64,000 nt of DNA, from the NCBI RefSeq assembly GCF_000620105.1, contig NZ_JHVK01000003.1, forward strand, positions 124,001 to 188,000. Reading direction: 5' to 3'. Positions 19,692 to 27,600 of the stretch are shown here, in pieces. Position 1 is the first letter of the stretch. Each line of letters begins with the position of its first letter. This DNA comes from Microvirgula aerodenitrificans DSM 15089 (lineage in GTDB: Bacteria > Pseudomonadota > Gammaproteobacteria > Burkholderiales > Aquaspirillaceae). The translations under genes were made by a program, and so were the position numbers. Under the pieces are notes generated by a model. That model worked only from the letters and a program-made list of their open reading frames with translations. It had not been told where the DNA came from and did not search any database.

Positions 19692-19868
19692 CTATTCCTC
19701 GCCCTGATCGCCGGTATCACCACCAGCCAGCGGTGCATCCGCGCCTGCCAGAGCGCTAGCGTGCGGATCAGCCGCCAGAGGCGTGCCGGGATTCGATTGC
19801 TTCCAGGCATCGGCCCCGCTCCGTTCGGTGATGTGATGGTCCTGGCCGTAGCCGTGGTAGGTACTCAT
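19692..19868 (-). CDS. Small hypothetical phage protein (58 aa)
   Basis: The reading frame runs from ATG 19868 (MSTYHGYGQDHHITERSGADAW) to TAG at 19692. The protein is hydrophilic and rich in Ala, Gly and Asp. Its start overlaps the stop of the upstream gene by ATGA, the tight packing seen elsewhere in this arm, which supports it as a real gene. No function is recognisable. Confidence 0.55.
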   Translation of the reverse strand: MSTYHGYGQDHHITERSGADAWKQSNPGTPLAADPHASALAGADAPLAGGDTGDQGEE

Positions 19869-20188
19869 GCTGCAATCCTTTCTCTCTCGCCCGGGGCAAA
19901 TACCGTCACCAACCCCGTGTCGCTGGTAATGAGCCAGCCGTGCGCCTCCAGCAGACCCATGGCTGCCTCAACGCTCGCCCAGAACTGGTCAGCGCATTCC
20001 GGTGGGGCGCCATCAGGAATAGCGCCTGGCGTGGCCATAATCGGGTCGTGCCAGAGGATCCATCCGCCGTCATGGCGGCGCTCGATCAAGCTGACGTCCA
20101 GTCCTGTTTCAATGAGCACGCGGGCAGATCGGAGCTCGTCTTCTGTTGGCGGGCCATCGAAGTCCAACTGGAGCTGGCTGTCGTCCAT
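19865..20188 (-). CDS. Hypothetical phage protein
   Basis: The 107-aa protein MDDSQLQLDFDGPPTEDELRSARVLIETGLDVSLIERRHDGGWILWHDP is unrecognised, acidic and cytoplasmic in appearance. AGGTCATTGC precedes its ATG. It is the most upstream gene of a coupled leftward block, separated from the next by about 300 bp containing a hairpin and an attC-like element. Confidence 0.6.
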   Translation of the reverse strand: MDDSQLQLDFDGPPTEDELRSARVLIETGLDVSLIERRHDGGWILWHDPIMATPGAIPDGAPPECADQFWASVEAAMGLLEAHGWLITSDTGLVTVFAPGERERIAA

Positions 20189-20270
20189 GCAATGACCTCC
20201 ATATGTTCAGCCGGCACCCAGCCGCACGCCGGGAGCGTGCCGGGTGTCAGTGGGGTGTCGAAAACGACAA

Positions 20271-20290
20271 ACCCGCCGGATGGGGCGGGT
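20271..20290. terminator. GC hairpin ACCCGCC/GGCGGGT
   Basis: A 7-bp perfect stem with 6-nt loop, about 80 bp upstream of the 20188 gene. Read leftward it is followed by TTTGTCGTTTT and could attenuate transcription from the upstream cassette. Confidence 0.5.
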
Positions 20291-20390
20291 TCTGGGTTGA
20301 AGGCTGGGAATTTCTTAAGATAGAGTGATTATTCAGATGCAAATCATAAGTGTGTGATGACTGGTGTCGGCCACTTGCTGACAAAGGAAA

Positions 20391-20499
20391 GCTTTAACTA
20401 TCCGGCTGATGAACGGCCGGCGTTAGTAGAAAAGTTGCCATCAGCTTTTGAGTTTAGCTGTGGCTCGTTATGGCCGCCCGCTGCAGCGAATTGTTAGGC
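20391..20499 (-). repeat. Integron attC-like site
   Basis: Read on the minus strand, the stop codon of the DUF2971 gene is followed after 3 nt by GCCTAACAATTCGCTGCAG, matching the 7-nt R'' core (RYYYAAC) and spacing of integron attC sites. About 109 nt further the element ends with GCCGGATAGTTAAAGC, whose complement repeats the TAAC-AT-CG-CTG pattern, giving the imperfect dyad of an attC. The right core GTTAAAG deviates at the final base from GTTRRRY. This is a structural inference, not a proven recombination site. Confidence 0.5.
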
Positions 20500-20502
20500 A
20501 AA

Positions 20503-21300
20503 CTAGCCATGGACTTCATCAAACGTCAGTTTAAAAGCGCCATGCGCCGGAGAGGCTTTGTAAAAGCGCAAGTGGCTTAGGTCCCAGGTCGCGCAACTCT
20601 TGATAATTTCATGAATTTTTTCATCGGGTGTTTTGCATCCGAAGTGAATGGTTTTAATTGCCTTTCGTGAAATTTGGTACGTTTTTACAGATTCTTTAAA
20701 AATACGTAGTTCCTCCTCGTACGCCCAACTCTTTGATTTGGTACTAATATTTTTTTTGATGGATTCCTTCTGTTTCGCGAAGTAATCAAGTGGCTCGTAC
20801 TCATCAACATATGAAACACGGAATGGAATTTCAAAAAATTCAGGGTCTTCCAGAATGTCTAACCCAATTACCATCCCTGTATGACTGGAAGCATAATGGG
20901 ACCACATCAATATTTGATCATAGTTACTGGATAACGAAAGTATCCCTCGTGAATTTATAGCCTTGGCTCTTGAATTAATGGCCATATTTCTTATGGATGA
21001 TGGATCGTCGGAAAATTTTTTTTTGATATTCGATCTCTTCTTTGAGGAAAATCCGTGCTTATCGATGTATGCCTCAATATCCTCCTCGCTATGCTGAAGA
21101 ACTTCAGAAAGATTGCAATCAAATGGGTCATTGAATGTTGGTGCGCTGGCAAACCAAAATTCTGACTTCTTCAGGATTTCCAGTGATCGTTTTTCACCTT
21201 CCCCGTCATCAAGAGGGCGGTACTTATATAGATTCTGAGGAAAATTTCCTTCCATTACGCCTTGTTTAATAATTTCAGCATTTGATAGCATAATAATCAT
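20503..21300 (-). CDS. DUF2971 domain protein, probable gene cassette
   Basis: The 265-aa protein contains NLYKYRPLDDGEGEKRSLEIL, FWFASAPTFNDPFDCNL, LSLSSNYDQILMWSHYASSHTGMVIGLDI and FEIPFRVSYVDEYEPL, the order of conserved blocks in DUF2971 proteins, whose biochemical role is unknown. Base composition is strikingly AT-rich compared with all neighbours, indicating recent acquisition. The stop codon abuts an attC-like element. It sits as an independent moron in the leftward early operon; a defence or stress role is possible but unproven. Confidence 0.85.
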   Translation of the reverse strand: MIIMLSNAEIIKQGVMEGNFPQNLYKYRPLDDGEGEKRSLEILKKSEFWFASAPTFNDPFDCNLSEVLQHSEEDIEAYIDKHGFSSKKRSNIKKKFSDDPSSIRNMAINSRAKAINSRGILSLSSNYDQILMWSHYASSHTGMVIGLDILEDPEFFEIPFRVSYVDEYEPLDYFAKQKESIKKNISTKSKSWAYEEELRIFKESVKTYQISRKAIKTIHFGCKTPDEKIHEIIKSCATWDLSHLRFYKASPAHGAFKLTFDEVHG

Positions 21301-21435
21301 TTTTCTTGGTAGAATTTATATGGACGGTGGAGTCCGCATATCAATTAATATTGACGACAGAATTTATAGCACACTCCGATTGATGCGAAAAGACTTTGTC
21401 ATAACACGGTCCCAATGATAGCTGCTAGCTGCCTG

Positions 21436-22344
21436 CTATTCCCTATCCACCGGCAGCTCGCCGCCAAGCGCTTCGATCAGCTCGCCGATCAGGCCGCGCA
21501 GCTCGCCGACCATCAGCAGCAGGGTGGCGTCGAACAGCGCCTCGGCATCGTCGCCGTCCTGATTGGCCTCGTCCTCGATCACGTCGAGGAACTGCACGCG
21601 TTTCAGCTCCAGCTTGTCGGTCAGCACAAAGCGGATGCGCTCTTGCCAGATCAGGCCGAGGCTGGTCACCTGCTTGCCGGTGTCGACGTGCTGGCGAACC
21701 TCCTGCGCGGTCAGGTCCTGCCGACTGGCGCGGATGCGCGCGCCGTCATCGCCCGGCGACTGCATCAGGGCGTCACTGTCCAGCTCGAACCCGGCCGGCG
21801 CGCCCTCGGTCAGCCACAGCGTCATGGCCGTGGCCGGCGACAACAGCGTGCGCGGCAGGCGGGCCGGGAACGGCGGAAATTGTTCACGGATAGCGCTGAC
21901 CAGGCTCTCGGCCTTGGCGCCACCGGCATCGGCGACCAGCCAGCCAGACTGCAGGTCGATATAGCAGCGGCTGCGACTGCTCTTGGTGAATGCGCGCGGC
22001 AGCAGATCGTCCTCGACCGTCTCGCGCAGTTCCTTCTTTTCCTTGCGACCGACCTGGCGCAGTTCCTTTTCCTCGATCTCGGCCACCCGGCGTTCGACGA
22101 AGTCACGCACCACGGCGGCCGGCAGCACCTTGTCCTCGCGCTTCAGCGTCACCAGGGCGGCGGCGCCGGCGCGGGCCAGCATCTGGTCCGGCTTGTGCGG
22201 CGCGGCGGGGACGAAGCCGTCGCTGTACCAGTCCAGCCCGCCGCACGTGGCGAACGGATGCCGGGCCAGGGCGGTTTCGAGCTTGTCGAAATCGGGGAGA
22301 TGCTTGGGGTCGAGGCGGAAGAGGGCGATTTGGCGAAACCACAT
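21436..22344 (-). CDS. rdgC: Recombination-associated protein RdgC
   Basis: The 302-aa protein begins MWFRQIALFRLDPKHLPDFDKLETALARHPFATCGGLDWYSDGF and contains VVRDFVERRVAEIEEKELRQVGRKEKKELRETVEDDLLPRAFTKS, the RdgC family core. RdgC forms a ring-shaped dimer on double-stranded DNA and antagonises RecA loading. The full family length is kept. It belongs to the prophage leftward arm near the YqaJ exonuclease, so it probably modulates phage or host recombination during infection. Confidence 0.92.
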   Translation of the reverse strand: MWFRQIALFRLDPKHLPDFDKLETALARHPFATCGGLDWYSDGFVPAAPHKPDQMLARAGAAALVTLKREDKVLPAAVVRDFVERRVAEIEEKELRQVGRKEKKELRETVEDDLLPRAFTKSSRSRCYIDLQSGWLVADAGGAKAESLVSAIREQFPPFPARLPRTLLSPATAMTLWLTEGAPAGFELDSDALMQSPGDDGARIRASRQDLTAQEVRQHVDTGKQVTSLGLIWQERIRFVLTDKLELKRVQFLDVIEDEANQDGDDAEALFDATLLLMVGELRGLIGELIEALGGELPVDRE

Positions 22345-22359
22345 GGCTGTGTCCTTTTT

Positions 22360-23040
22360 TCAGTCGTATTGTTCAGATGCAAGCGATTCAACGTCGTACT
22401 CGTCGATGTCCAGGTCAATGCTGGTTCGGCCAACGTACATAGACAGCAGCAGGCTATCGAATTGACCGATGACGTCCGGCACGCTGCCCGGAACGATGCT
22501 TTTCCCGTTGAGTTTGAGAGCGTAGACGGTGCCGTCATCGTCGATCGAGAGGCGGATACTGGCGCTATGGCTGCTGCTGATGCTCTCGTCTTCATCGAAA
22601 CTCAACCAGCCGCCGCCATACTCGCTCGGCTTGTAGTTTGCGTAGAACGCATCTCCAGCCCCTTTGTGAAATCCTTCCCTGGCTTCCTGCATGAGATCCG
22701 ACAGCTTGATCCGCTCGGGCACATCGGGGACGACATGATCAACCGCTTTTTTCATCGCGGCCTGGATGGTGGCGGCGTTGGCGCCATGCACGGCGTTTGT
22801 GATGGCGCTGTTAATCATGTGCTGGAATTTCGCGACATCACCGATATTGATGCCATGCGGCATGGCAGCCTTCATCTGGCTGGTTACCGCATTTTGGAAT
22901 TCGGATCTGTAGCCGGTGGCATCATTGATGGCTGACTTCACTGCGTCGGCGATTGCTTTATCGACGATGGGTTGAATGCGTTCGGCGCTGACAGCCTGAG
23001 AAATGATGCTGGGCAGATCCAGCTCGATTTTGATTTCCAT
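22360..23040 (-). CDS. Hypothetical phage protein
   Basis: The 226-aa protein MEIKIELDLPSIISQAVSAERIQPIVDKAIADAVKSAINDATGYRS has an N-terminal helical half and an acidic C-terminal half (LSIDDDGTVYALKLNGKSIVPGSVPDVIGQF). Similar small proteins occur beside phage recombination genes, but I know no function. It follows a GC hairpin at 23064-23082 and lies 15 bp upstream of rdgC, so the two are probably co-transcribed. Confidence 0.65.
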   Translation of the reverse strand: MEIKIELDLPSIISQAVSAERIQPIVDKAIADAVKSAINDATGYRSEFQNAVTSQMKAAMPHGINIGDVAKFQHMINSAITNAVHGANAATIQAAMKKAVDHVVPDVPERIKLSDLMQEAREGFHKGAGDAFYANYKPSEYGGGWLSFDEDESISSSHSASIRLSIDDDGTVYALKLNGKSIVPGSVPDVIGQFDSLLLSMYVGRTSIDLDIDEYDVESLASEQYD

Positions 23041-23063
23041 GGTGCGAATCCTTGAAATGAATC

Positions 23064-23082
23064 GCCCCGCTCATAGCGGGGC
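23064..23082. terminator. Hairpin GCCCCGC/GCGGGGC before the 23040 gene
   Basis: A perfect 7-bp stem between the zinc-motif gene and the 23040 gene. Leftward it is followed only by a short T-rich stretch, so it may be an RNA-processing or attenuating element rather than a full terminator. Confidence 0.45.
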
Positions 23083-23409
23083 TGGTTGACCGTCGATGTA
23101 TTGGCGGGTGGTGGTGACGGACCCCAGCGCCAAAATCTGTTTTCGGCGCCGCGTTCTGTTGGCCGAGACCAGTTGCCGAGACCTGGCCTCGGGCTGGTTC
23201 GCCCGCTGAAGCGCTGCAAGCGCCAATTCGCGCCGGTAGCAGCCGCAGGACTTCACCTTCCCTTTGCGCAGGTCACCGGGACGGACGCTGATGGAACCGC
23301 CGCAGCGACACCGGCAGAGAACGGTGCGCCCACCGAATATCCTGACGTCTGACGGACCGGATACGGTCAGCCGGCCGAACTGGCAACCGGCAAGGTCTGC
23401 GTGGATCAT
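23071..23409 (-). CDS. Phage zinc-binding small protein (CxCxCG...SCGC)
   Basis: The 112-aa protein has CQFGRLTVSGPSDVRIFGGRTVLCRCRCGGSISVRPGDLRKGKVKSCGCYRREL, a four-to-five-cysteine zinc-ribbon-like motif found N-terminal to AP2 or HNH domains in phage proteins. Here no nuclease domain follows, only a basic tail. It may bind DNA. Its start overlaps the preceding exonuclease stop by ATGA. Confidence 0.7.
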   Translation of the reverse strand: MIHADLAGCQFGRLTVSGPSDVRIFGGRTVLCRCRCGGSISVRPGDLRKGKVKSCGCYRRELALAALQRANQPEARSRQLVSANRTRRRKQILALGSVTTTRQYIDGQPAPL

Positions 23410-25151
23410 GCCGCTTTCTCTTTCTGCGGGTCATGCATGCCCTGAGCGGCCTGGATATGCTGAACCAGCGCGGAGCAGATCCGCGAGAAATCACTCGCGT
23501 GGTAGAGCTTCGCGGCCTTGTCCGTTGCCGCGTGCGTGAAGCCGAGACCTGCGAGCCCATCGGCCGTCAGGCTGATCGGCGACAGCCGTTCATTGATCTG
23601 ACCGAGGCGCAGGGTCGGGGTCGACGTGGCTGGCACCGGGCTGGTCAGCGGATGCGTCAACGCCTTGCGTGGCCAGAGCTCGCCGGATTCTAGCGCGACC
23701 GGCTGAGGATCCTCGGGGATGTCGGCCGGCAGCCGTGCCACAGCCGCTGTTGCATCTTCCTCCGCCTTCTTTCGGGTGGCTTCCTGCGCCGCCTCGCGCG
23801 CCAGCTTGTCCGCCTCTTCCCTCCGGATGCGCTCACGCTCAGCTTCCAGACGCGCTTCCTCGGCCTTCTTGCGGGCGTCAATGCGCGTCCGGATGACCAG
23901 CTTGAAGTCATCGATCGGCTTGGCAGAAAGCTGTTGCAGGTCGGCCAGCAGGGCGCGATGCTCGGCAGCGTTCTCGGCGACCCATTCCAGTTTGGTGACC
24001 AGGTCAGCAGCCTGCAGGTCGATCGCGATCTTCGCGTTTGCCAGCGCGGTATCCAGCTTGTCCTGCATGCTGGTCAGCGTGCGCAGGCCCTTGATGGCGG
24101 CTGCGAAATCTGGCATCTGGTAGGCCAGCGTCAGGCCAACAATCCCTTCCTGCAGTCCGGCGACGTGCGCGGTATACGCGCCGCGCGCGGCCTCGATGCG
24201 TTCAGCCTTACGCCTGGCCTTCTCGCTGTCGAGCAGCTTCTCGGCCATCAGCCGGTTGTCGCGGACCAACTTGTGGAGTTGGTCCTTCTGGCGTTTGGCC
24301 TGGTCGATGCTTTGCACCTGAGCCAGCATCTGCGATTCAGCCGCGTCGAGTGCTTCCTCTGCCTTCTTCATGGCCTTGATCTGCAGGTCGAGATCGGCAA
24401 AGTCCTGATCCGTCTGCGGCTCGCGGATCAGCGTCTCGTCGAGGAATTCTCGCAGGGCAGCCTCGAACACGGAGAAGTTTTCGTGAACGGCGATTTCGCC
24501 GCTGATCTGGACGATGACGGCCGGCAGGTCGCGCACCGGCTCGGCCACGACCTCGGGCTTCACTTCGGGCGGCGTGTAGTCGACCAGGTCTCGGTCAAAC
24601 TGAGCCCAGCCAGCCAGAATGCGATCGAACCATTCCGGGGACGGCAGCACTTCCATCCAGACCAGGTTTTCCCGCGTGCCGTTGGAGACGGTGAAGATGA
24701 CCCGCTCGGCGCCGGTCACCAGCATGATCTGCTGGCACTGGGGCATGTGGTCGGCGGGCAGGATGCCGGCGGCAATGGATGTGGCCAGCTCGGTGTTCCA
24801 TTGCTTGTGCTCGAACGCCGTGTCGTAGAGCATCGTCAGTCCGTCACACGAGGCTGACAGGTTCCCGCCAACATCTTCATTCGAGCACGTTACCGGGTAG
24901 AAATCCTCGCCGAGAATGTCCTCGATCAGCGGGCGGGCCATTGCCTCGACCTCATGGCCATAGTCGAGGATATTTTTCTGTACCCAGTCGCTGAATTCCT
25001 TCGGCGTACCGGTATGCTTCATATGCAGCAGCTCGGAGCGGGTCGTCTTTTTCGACAGACCCAGCATTGCAGCCGCTTCACTGGCGCCGTGGTGATTCAG
25101 CCGGAATGCGGCCCATTCGTCGCTGCCTTGGATCAGGTCGTGGATTTTCAT
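23406..25151 (-). CDS. YqaJ-type recombination exonuclease with long coiled-coil tail
   Basis: The N-terminal ~200 residues are a YqaJ viral recombinase domain: IQGSDEWAAFRLNHHGASEAAAMLGLSKKTTRSELLHMKHTG, then YGHEVEAMARPLIEDILGE and LSASCDGLTMLYDTAFEHKQWN, with the Asp/Glu-Lys metal site of PD-(D/E)xK nucleases. Residues ~270-480 form a highly charged coiled coil (RKKAEEARLEAERERIRREEADKLAREAAQE), much longer than the usual ~200-300 aa enzyme. It probably acts like lambda Exo with the adjacent upstream gene as annealing partner. Confidence 0.85.
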   Translation of the reverse strand: MKIHDLIQGSDEWAAFRLNHHGASEAAAMLGLSKKTTRSELLHMKHTGTPKEFSDWVQKNILDYGHEVEAMARPLIEDILGEDFYPVTCSNEDVGGNLSASCDGLTMLYDTAFEHKQWNTELATSIAAGILPADHMPQCQQIMLVTGAERVIFTVSNGTRENLVWMEVLPSPEWFDRILAGWAQFDRDLVDYTPPEVKPEVVAEPVRDLPAVIVQISGEIAVHENFSVFEAALREFLDETLIREPQTDQDFADLDLQIKAMKKAEEALDAAESQMLAQVQSIDQAKRQKDQLHKLVRDNRLMAEKLLDSEKARRKAERIEAARGAYTAHVAGLQEGIVGLTLAYQMPDFAAAIKGLRTLTSMQDKLDTALANAKIAIDLQAADLVTKLEWVAENAAEHRALLADLQQLSAKPIDDFKLVIRTRIDARKKAEEARLEAERERIRREEADKLAREAAQEATRKKAEEDATAAVARLPADIPEDPQPVALESGELWPRKALTHPLTSPVPATSTPTLRLGQINERLSPISLTADGLAGLGFTHAATDKAAKLYHASDFSRICSALVQHIQAAQGMHDPQKEKAA

Positions 25152-26209
25152 TGCTGTGCCCCGTCATTGGCCCACGATGCGATTTCCATACGCTGATCGT
25201 TGGTCAGGTTGTGTTTTGTCTGGATGAACGCAATCAGATCGTTGACCGATCTGCCGGCCTTGAGTGCCTTCTTCCAGCCCTCGGCGTTCTTGTCGAACGT
25301 CTCTTTGCTGCATGCCTGCGGCTGCTGGCGGCTCTCGCCACCCTCTGTGGCCGGCTGGCTATCCTTGCTTTCCATTACGGACTTCCACGTGGCTTCGCCA
25401 TCTCGGATCGCCCCATAAAGCCCGCGCAGATTCACCAGCTCGGCCGGTGAGCAGGTGTCCAGCGAATGCCCCAGGTACTCGGTCAGATCGGAGGCCCTCA
25501 CGCGAATGCCAGCAAAAGCGTCGGCGATTTTCTTGCGCTCGGCATCCGGGTCTCGCGCCGCCTCGTCCAGGCGAACGGCCTTGATAATTTCCTCGGCCTC
25601 GTCCTGCATGTCGCCGGGGATGATGCGCAGCCCCAGCGTGCGAATCGCCTTGGAAATCTGGGCCGCACGCTTGTTGAGCAGGTCGTCTTCGGTGGCCAGC
25701 ACCGTGTACACGGGCCGGTTGTAGCTGTTGGTGCGGACGCTGATGTAGCTGCCGTCATCCATCGGGCGTGAGCGCTCGACGGTCTTCGAGACACGCACAT
25801 CCAGCGGGTAGGTGAGATTCGATTCCAGGTCGGTGACGGATACGCGATGCAGCTCTTTGCGGTCGTCCTCAAAAATCATGGTGGTTTCCACCAAGACGTT
25901 TTTCATGCAGCGCAACGCCACCTCGACAAACCGAATACCGAGGCCTTCCACGCCGCTGCCAATCGGCTTGCGGTAGTAGGCGCTTTTGTTGTTGGCGAAT
26001 GTTGGCCGCCGGCATTCCTTCATCAGGTCCTGCCGTACCTGATCCCAGTTGCGCGGGCGTTGCAACGCCATCACATAGCGTGCCTCGACCATGGCCTTCG
26101 CCTGGGCGGCGATCGCTGTCGCAGCGGTTTCCTGGACTGCAAAAGTGGCGCTGGCGCCGCCAAACTCCTGGCGTGTGGTCAGCGCCTGCTGGGTTGACTG
26201 TTCGTTCAT
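25148..26209 (-). CDS. Probable single-strand annealing partner of the exonuclease
   Basis: The 353-aa protein contains MVEARYVMALQRPRNWDQVRQDLMKECRRPTFANNKSAYYRKPIGSGVEGLGIRFVEVALRCMKNVLV and a C-terminal helical tail. I recognise it only as a phage protein repeatedly next to YqaJ or other recombination exonucleases. The stop-start overlap (ATGA) with the exonuclease supports an exonuclease plus annealing-protein pair like lambda Red. It shows no clear RecT or ERF signature, so it may be a divergent annealing family. Confidence 0.6.
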   Translation of the reverse strand: MNEQSTQQALTTRQEFGGASATFAVQETAATAIAAQAKAMVEARYVMALQRPRNWDQVRQDLMKECRRPTFANNKSAYYRKPIGSGVEGLGIRFVEVALRCMKNVLVETTMIFEDDRKELHRVSVTDLESNLTYPLDVRVSKTVERSRPMDDGSYISVRTNSYNRPVYTVLATEDDLLNKRAAQISKAIRTLGLRIIPGDMQDEAEEIIKAVRLDEAARDPDAERKKIADAFAGIRVRASDLTEYLGHSLDTCSPAELVNLRGLYGAIRDGEATWKSVMESKDSQPATEGGESRQQPQACSKETFDKNAEGWKKALKAGRSVNDLIAFIQTKHNLTNDQRMEIASWANDGAQQ

Positions 26210-26211
26210 TG

Positions 26212-26412
26212 CTATCTCTCCCTGTGTCCATCCCGGCGAGGCCCAAACACGGCGCCGATCAGCTCGTCCAGGCTCTCGCGAAAACGCCGAGCATCAGCCC
26301 GGCGTCGGTCGTATTCGTTGCTGCGTGCTGGCCCGCCGGCATCGGACGCCCGTCGTTCCCGCGCCCGGTGGATGTAGTCCTGCAGTTGGCGCTGGGTGAA
26401 CGATGCCCTCAT
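26212..26412 (-). CDS. Small basic phage protein
   Basis: The 66-aa protein MRASFTQRQLQDYIHRARERRASDAGGPARSNEYDRRRADARRFRESLDELIG is strongly charged and probably helical. ATG 26412 overlaps the upstream stop by ATGA, and its stop is 2 bp from the next start, typical of a real member of the operon. Unrecognised. Confidence 0.55.
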   Translation of the reverse strand: MRASFTQRQLQDYIHRARERRASDAGGPARSNEYDRRRADARRFRESLDELIGAVFGPRRDGHRER

Positions 26413-26633
26413 TGCAGGCTGCTCATCAGGCCGCACGCCGAATCGATCAGCGCCTGCCGGGCCTCGGCCAGCCGTCCGCAGCGCACCAGGGCTGCAGCGG
26501 CCTCAATGTCGGTCACGGCCATATCAGCAGCAGTGGTCAGATCGTCGGCCTCATCCTGCCGGCGCGGGTCGGTACTCAACCGTGGGTCGTTCGAGTGCCA
26601 GGCGACACCCAGAGGGGCCTCGATCATTTCCAT
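26409..26633 (-). CDS. Small hypothetical phage protein
   Basis: The 74-aa protein MEMIEAPLGVAWHSNDPRLSTDPRRQDEADDLTTAADMAVTDIEAAAALVRCGRLAEARQALI is acidic with a helical C-terminal half resembling a TPR-like pair. It overlaps both neighbours by a few bases. A start at MIEAP six bases later is also possible. Function unknown. Confidence 0.5.
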   Translation of the reverse strand: MEMIEAPLGVAWHSNDPRLSTDPRRQDEADDLTTAADMAVTDIEAAAALVRCGRLAEARQALIDSACGLMSSLQ

Positions 26634-26806
26634 GACAGCAGCCCCCACAGGTCCAGCGGCACGGCGTCGTAGCAGATGGCGGCCAGGGTGGCAGCAGCAG
26701 CGGCGTAGAACAGGGCGCCCAGCGTGGTGAGAGCAACATCGCAGGCAACGGCCAGCGGCGTGTCGGCCGGGTCGCGGGTGAAAATACGGCGGCGGATCGG
26801 TCCCAT
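26624..26806 (-). CDS. Small membrane protein (60 aa)
   Basis: MGPIRRRIFTRDPADTPLAVACDVALTTLGALFYAAAAATLAAICYDAVPLDLW has a basic N-terminus and one or two transmembrane helices (about residues 20-47). Its ATG shares bases with the upstream stop (26806). Phage small membrane proteins of this sort may affect superinfection or lysis timing, but nothing here proves it. Confidence 0.5.
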   Translation of the reverse strand: MGPIRRRIFTRDPADTPLAVACDVALTTLGALFYAAAAATLAAICYDAVPLDLWGLLSWK

Positions 26807-26943
26807 CACATCCTCCAGCGGTAGATGAAAAACAGGGCCACGCCGCAGCGGATGATGCATTTCGCGCGGCAACCCTCGGCACGGAGCCGCAGCACCGTGG
26901 CGTCGTCCAACTCGTCCAGCTCCGCCAATTCAGTCGTGACCAT
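26806..26943 (-). CDS. Tiny phage protein (45 aa)
   Basis: MVTTELAELDELDDATVLRLRAEGCRAKCIIRCGVALFFIYRWRM has an acidic N-terminal part and a short hydrophobic C-terminal segment. GGGAGACC precedes ATG 26943, right after a hairpin with a T6 run. It is coupled to the next gene by a 1-nt overlap. Confidence 0.5.
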   Translation of the reverse strand: MVTTELAELDELDDATVLRLRAEGCRAKCIIRCGVALFFIYRWRM

Positions 26944-26961
26944 GTTGGTCTCCCATAAAAA

Positions 26962-26982
26962 AGCCCGGCACAGGGCCGGGCT
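26962..26982 (-). terminator. Leftward intrinsic terminator before the tiny-gene cluster
   Basis: AGCCCGGC/GCCGGGCT stem followed leftward by TTTTTT. It lies upstream of the 26943 gene, so early leftward transcription would need read-through or antitermination to reach the recombination genes. Confidence 0.7.
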
Positions 26983-27555
26983 GGGTGGTTGTTCTTGCCT
27001 CATTACGCGAGGCCCACGGCATGCGCTCATGCTGGTATGGGTGCCGCTGCTCTCCCGGCTGGTCTCGTCATGCGTCCTGACGTTGGGTACACGGGTTGGA
27101 AGTCCGCGCCCGTCGCGCTGTTGGTGGCCGGCGCTGCTCCCCGGCACAGCTTGTCTTCGTTCGGCTTTATCCAAGCTACTGGCCTAATTCGGGGTTGGTT
27201 GCCCGTCTCGATTCTGGCCCTATCGCATCAGCCTGCGCATTCACCAACACAGAGCGCGCCTTCGCAGCACCTTCCGGAATCGACCTACTGCGGCGGTCGT
27301 GGAACCACGGCTGTGAGCCATGAATTCCTTCGGCAAGGCGCGCTCTGTGTTGGTGCCCGTTTAACCTCCGGGCCAGAGGATGGAGAAAGCCCATGAGGGC
27401 CTACGATCAGCCGGCAGCAGCTACCCGCGCCGCTGGCGATCCACTCCCGATACCATAATGCGCTCGGGAGCCACGCACCGGCATTGAATTGCGCCGGGGT
27501 GCTGCTATATTGAAATTGCCCCTGCGTTGAAAGCAAAGCTCATCCGTAGGGACCG
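26983..27555. other. Gene-poor segment with strong RNA-folding potential
   Basis: No convincing gene is seen in about 570 bp. The segment holds many local GC hairpins (for example GCCGGCGC...CCCCGGC near 27129) and one long perfect inverted repeat listed separately. Possible roles are a structured leader RNA, a non-coding RNA or a DNA site for replication or packaging. Confidence 0.5.
27242..27355. repeat. Perfect 21-bp inverted repeat around a 72-nt folded interior
   Basis: Left arm 27242-27262 begins CACCAACACAGAGCGCGC and is the exact reverse complement of the right arm 27335-27355. The interior contains nested short stems CGCAG/CTGCG (27263-27292) and CGTG/CACG (27298-27309) plus a CTTCGG loop near 27329. 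As RNA this is a long basal stem closing a multibranch interior. No transposase is nearby. Confidence 0.7.
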
Positions 27556-27600
27556 GGAAGGCCTCAGCTGCTACTCAGCAGTCGGGGCCTTTCCGTTTTT
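27556..27600. terminator. Terminator-like hairpin at end of the 27807 gene
   Basis: GGGAAGGCC pairs with GGCCTTTCC around a smaller inner stem, followed by GTTTTTG. It overlaps the 3' end of the leftward 27807 gene and may be bidirectional. Confidence 0.6.

Noticed and set aside
27242-27355. Insertion sequence ends
   Set aside because: The perfect inverted repeat is only 72 bp apart and encloses no transposase, so a mobile element is unlikely.
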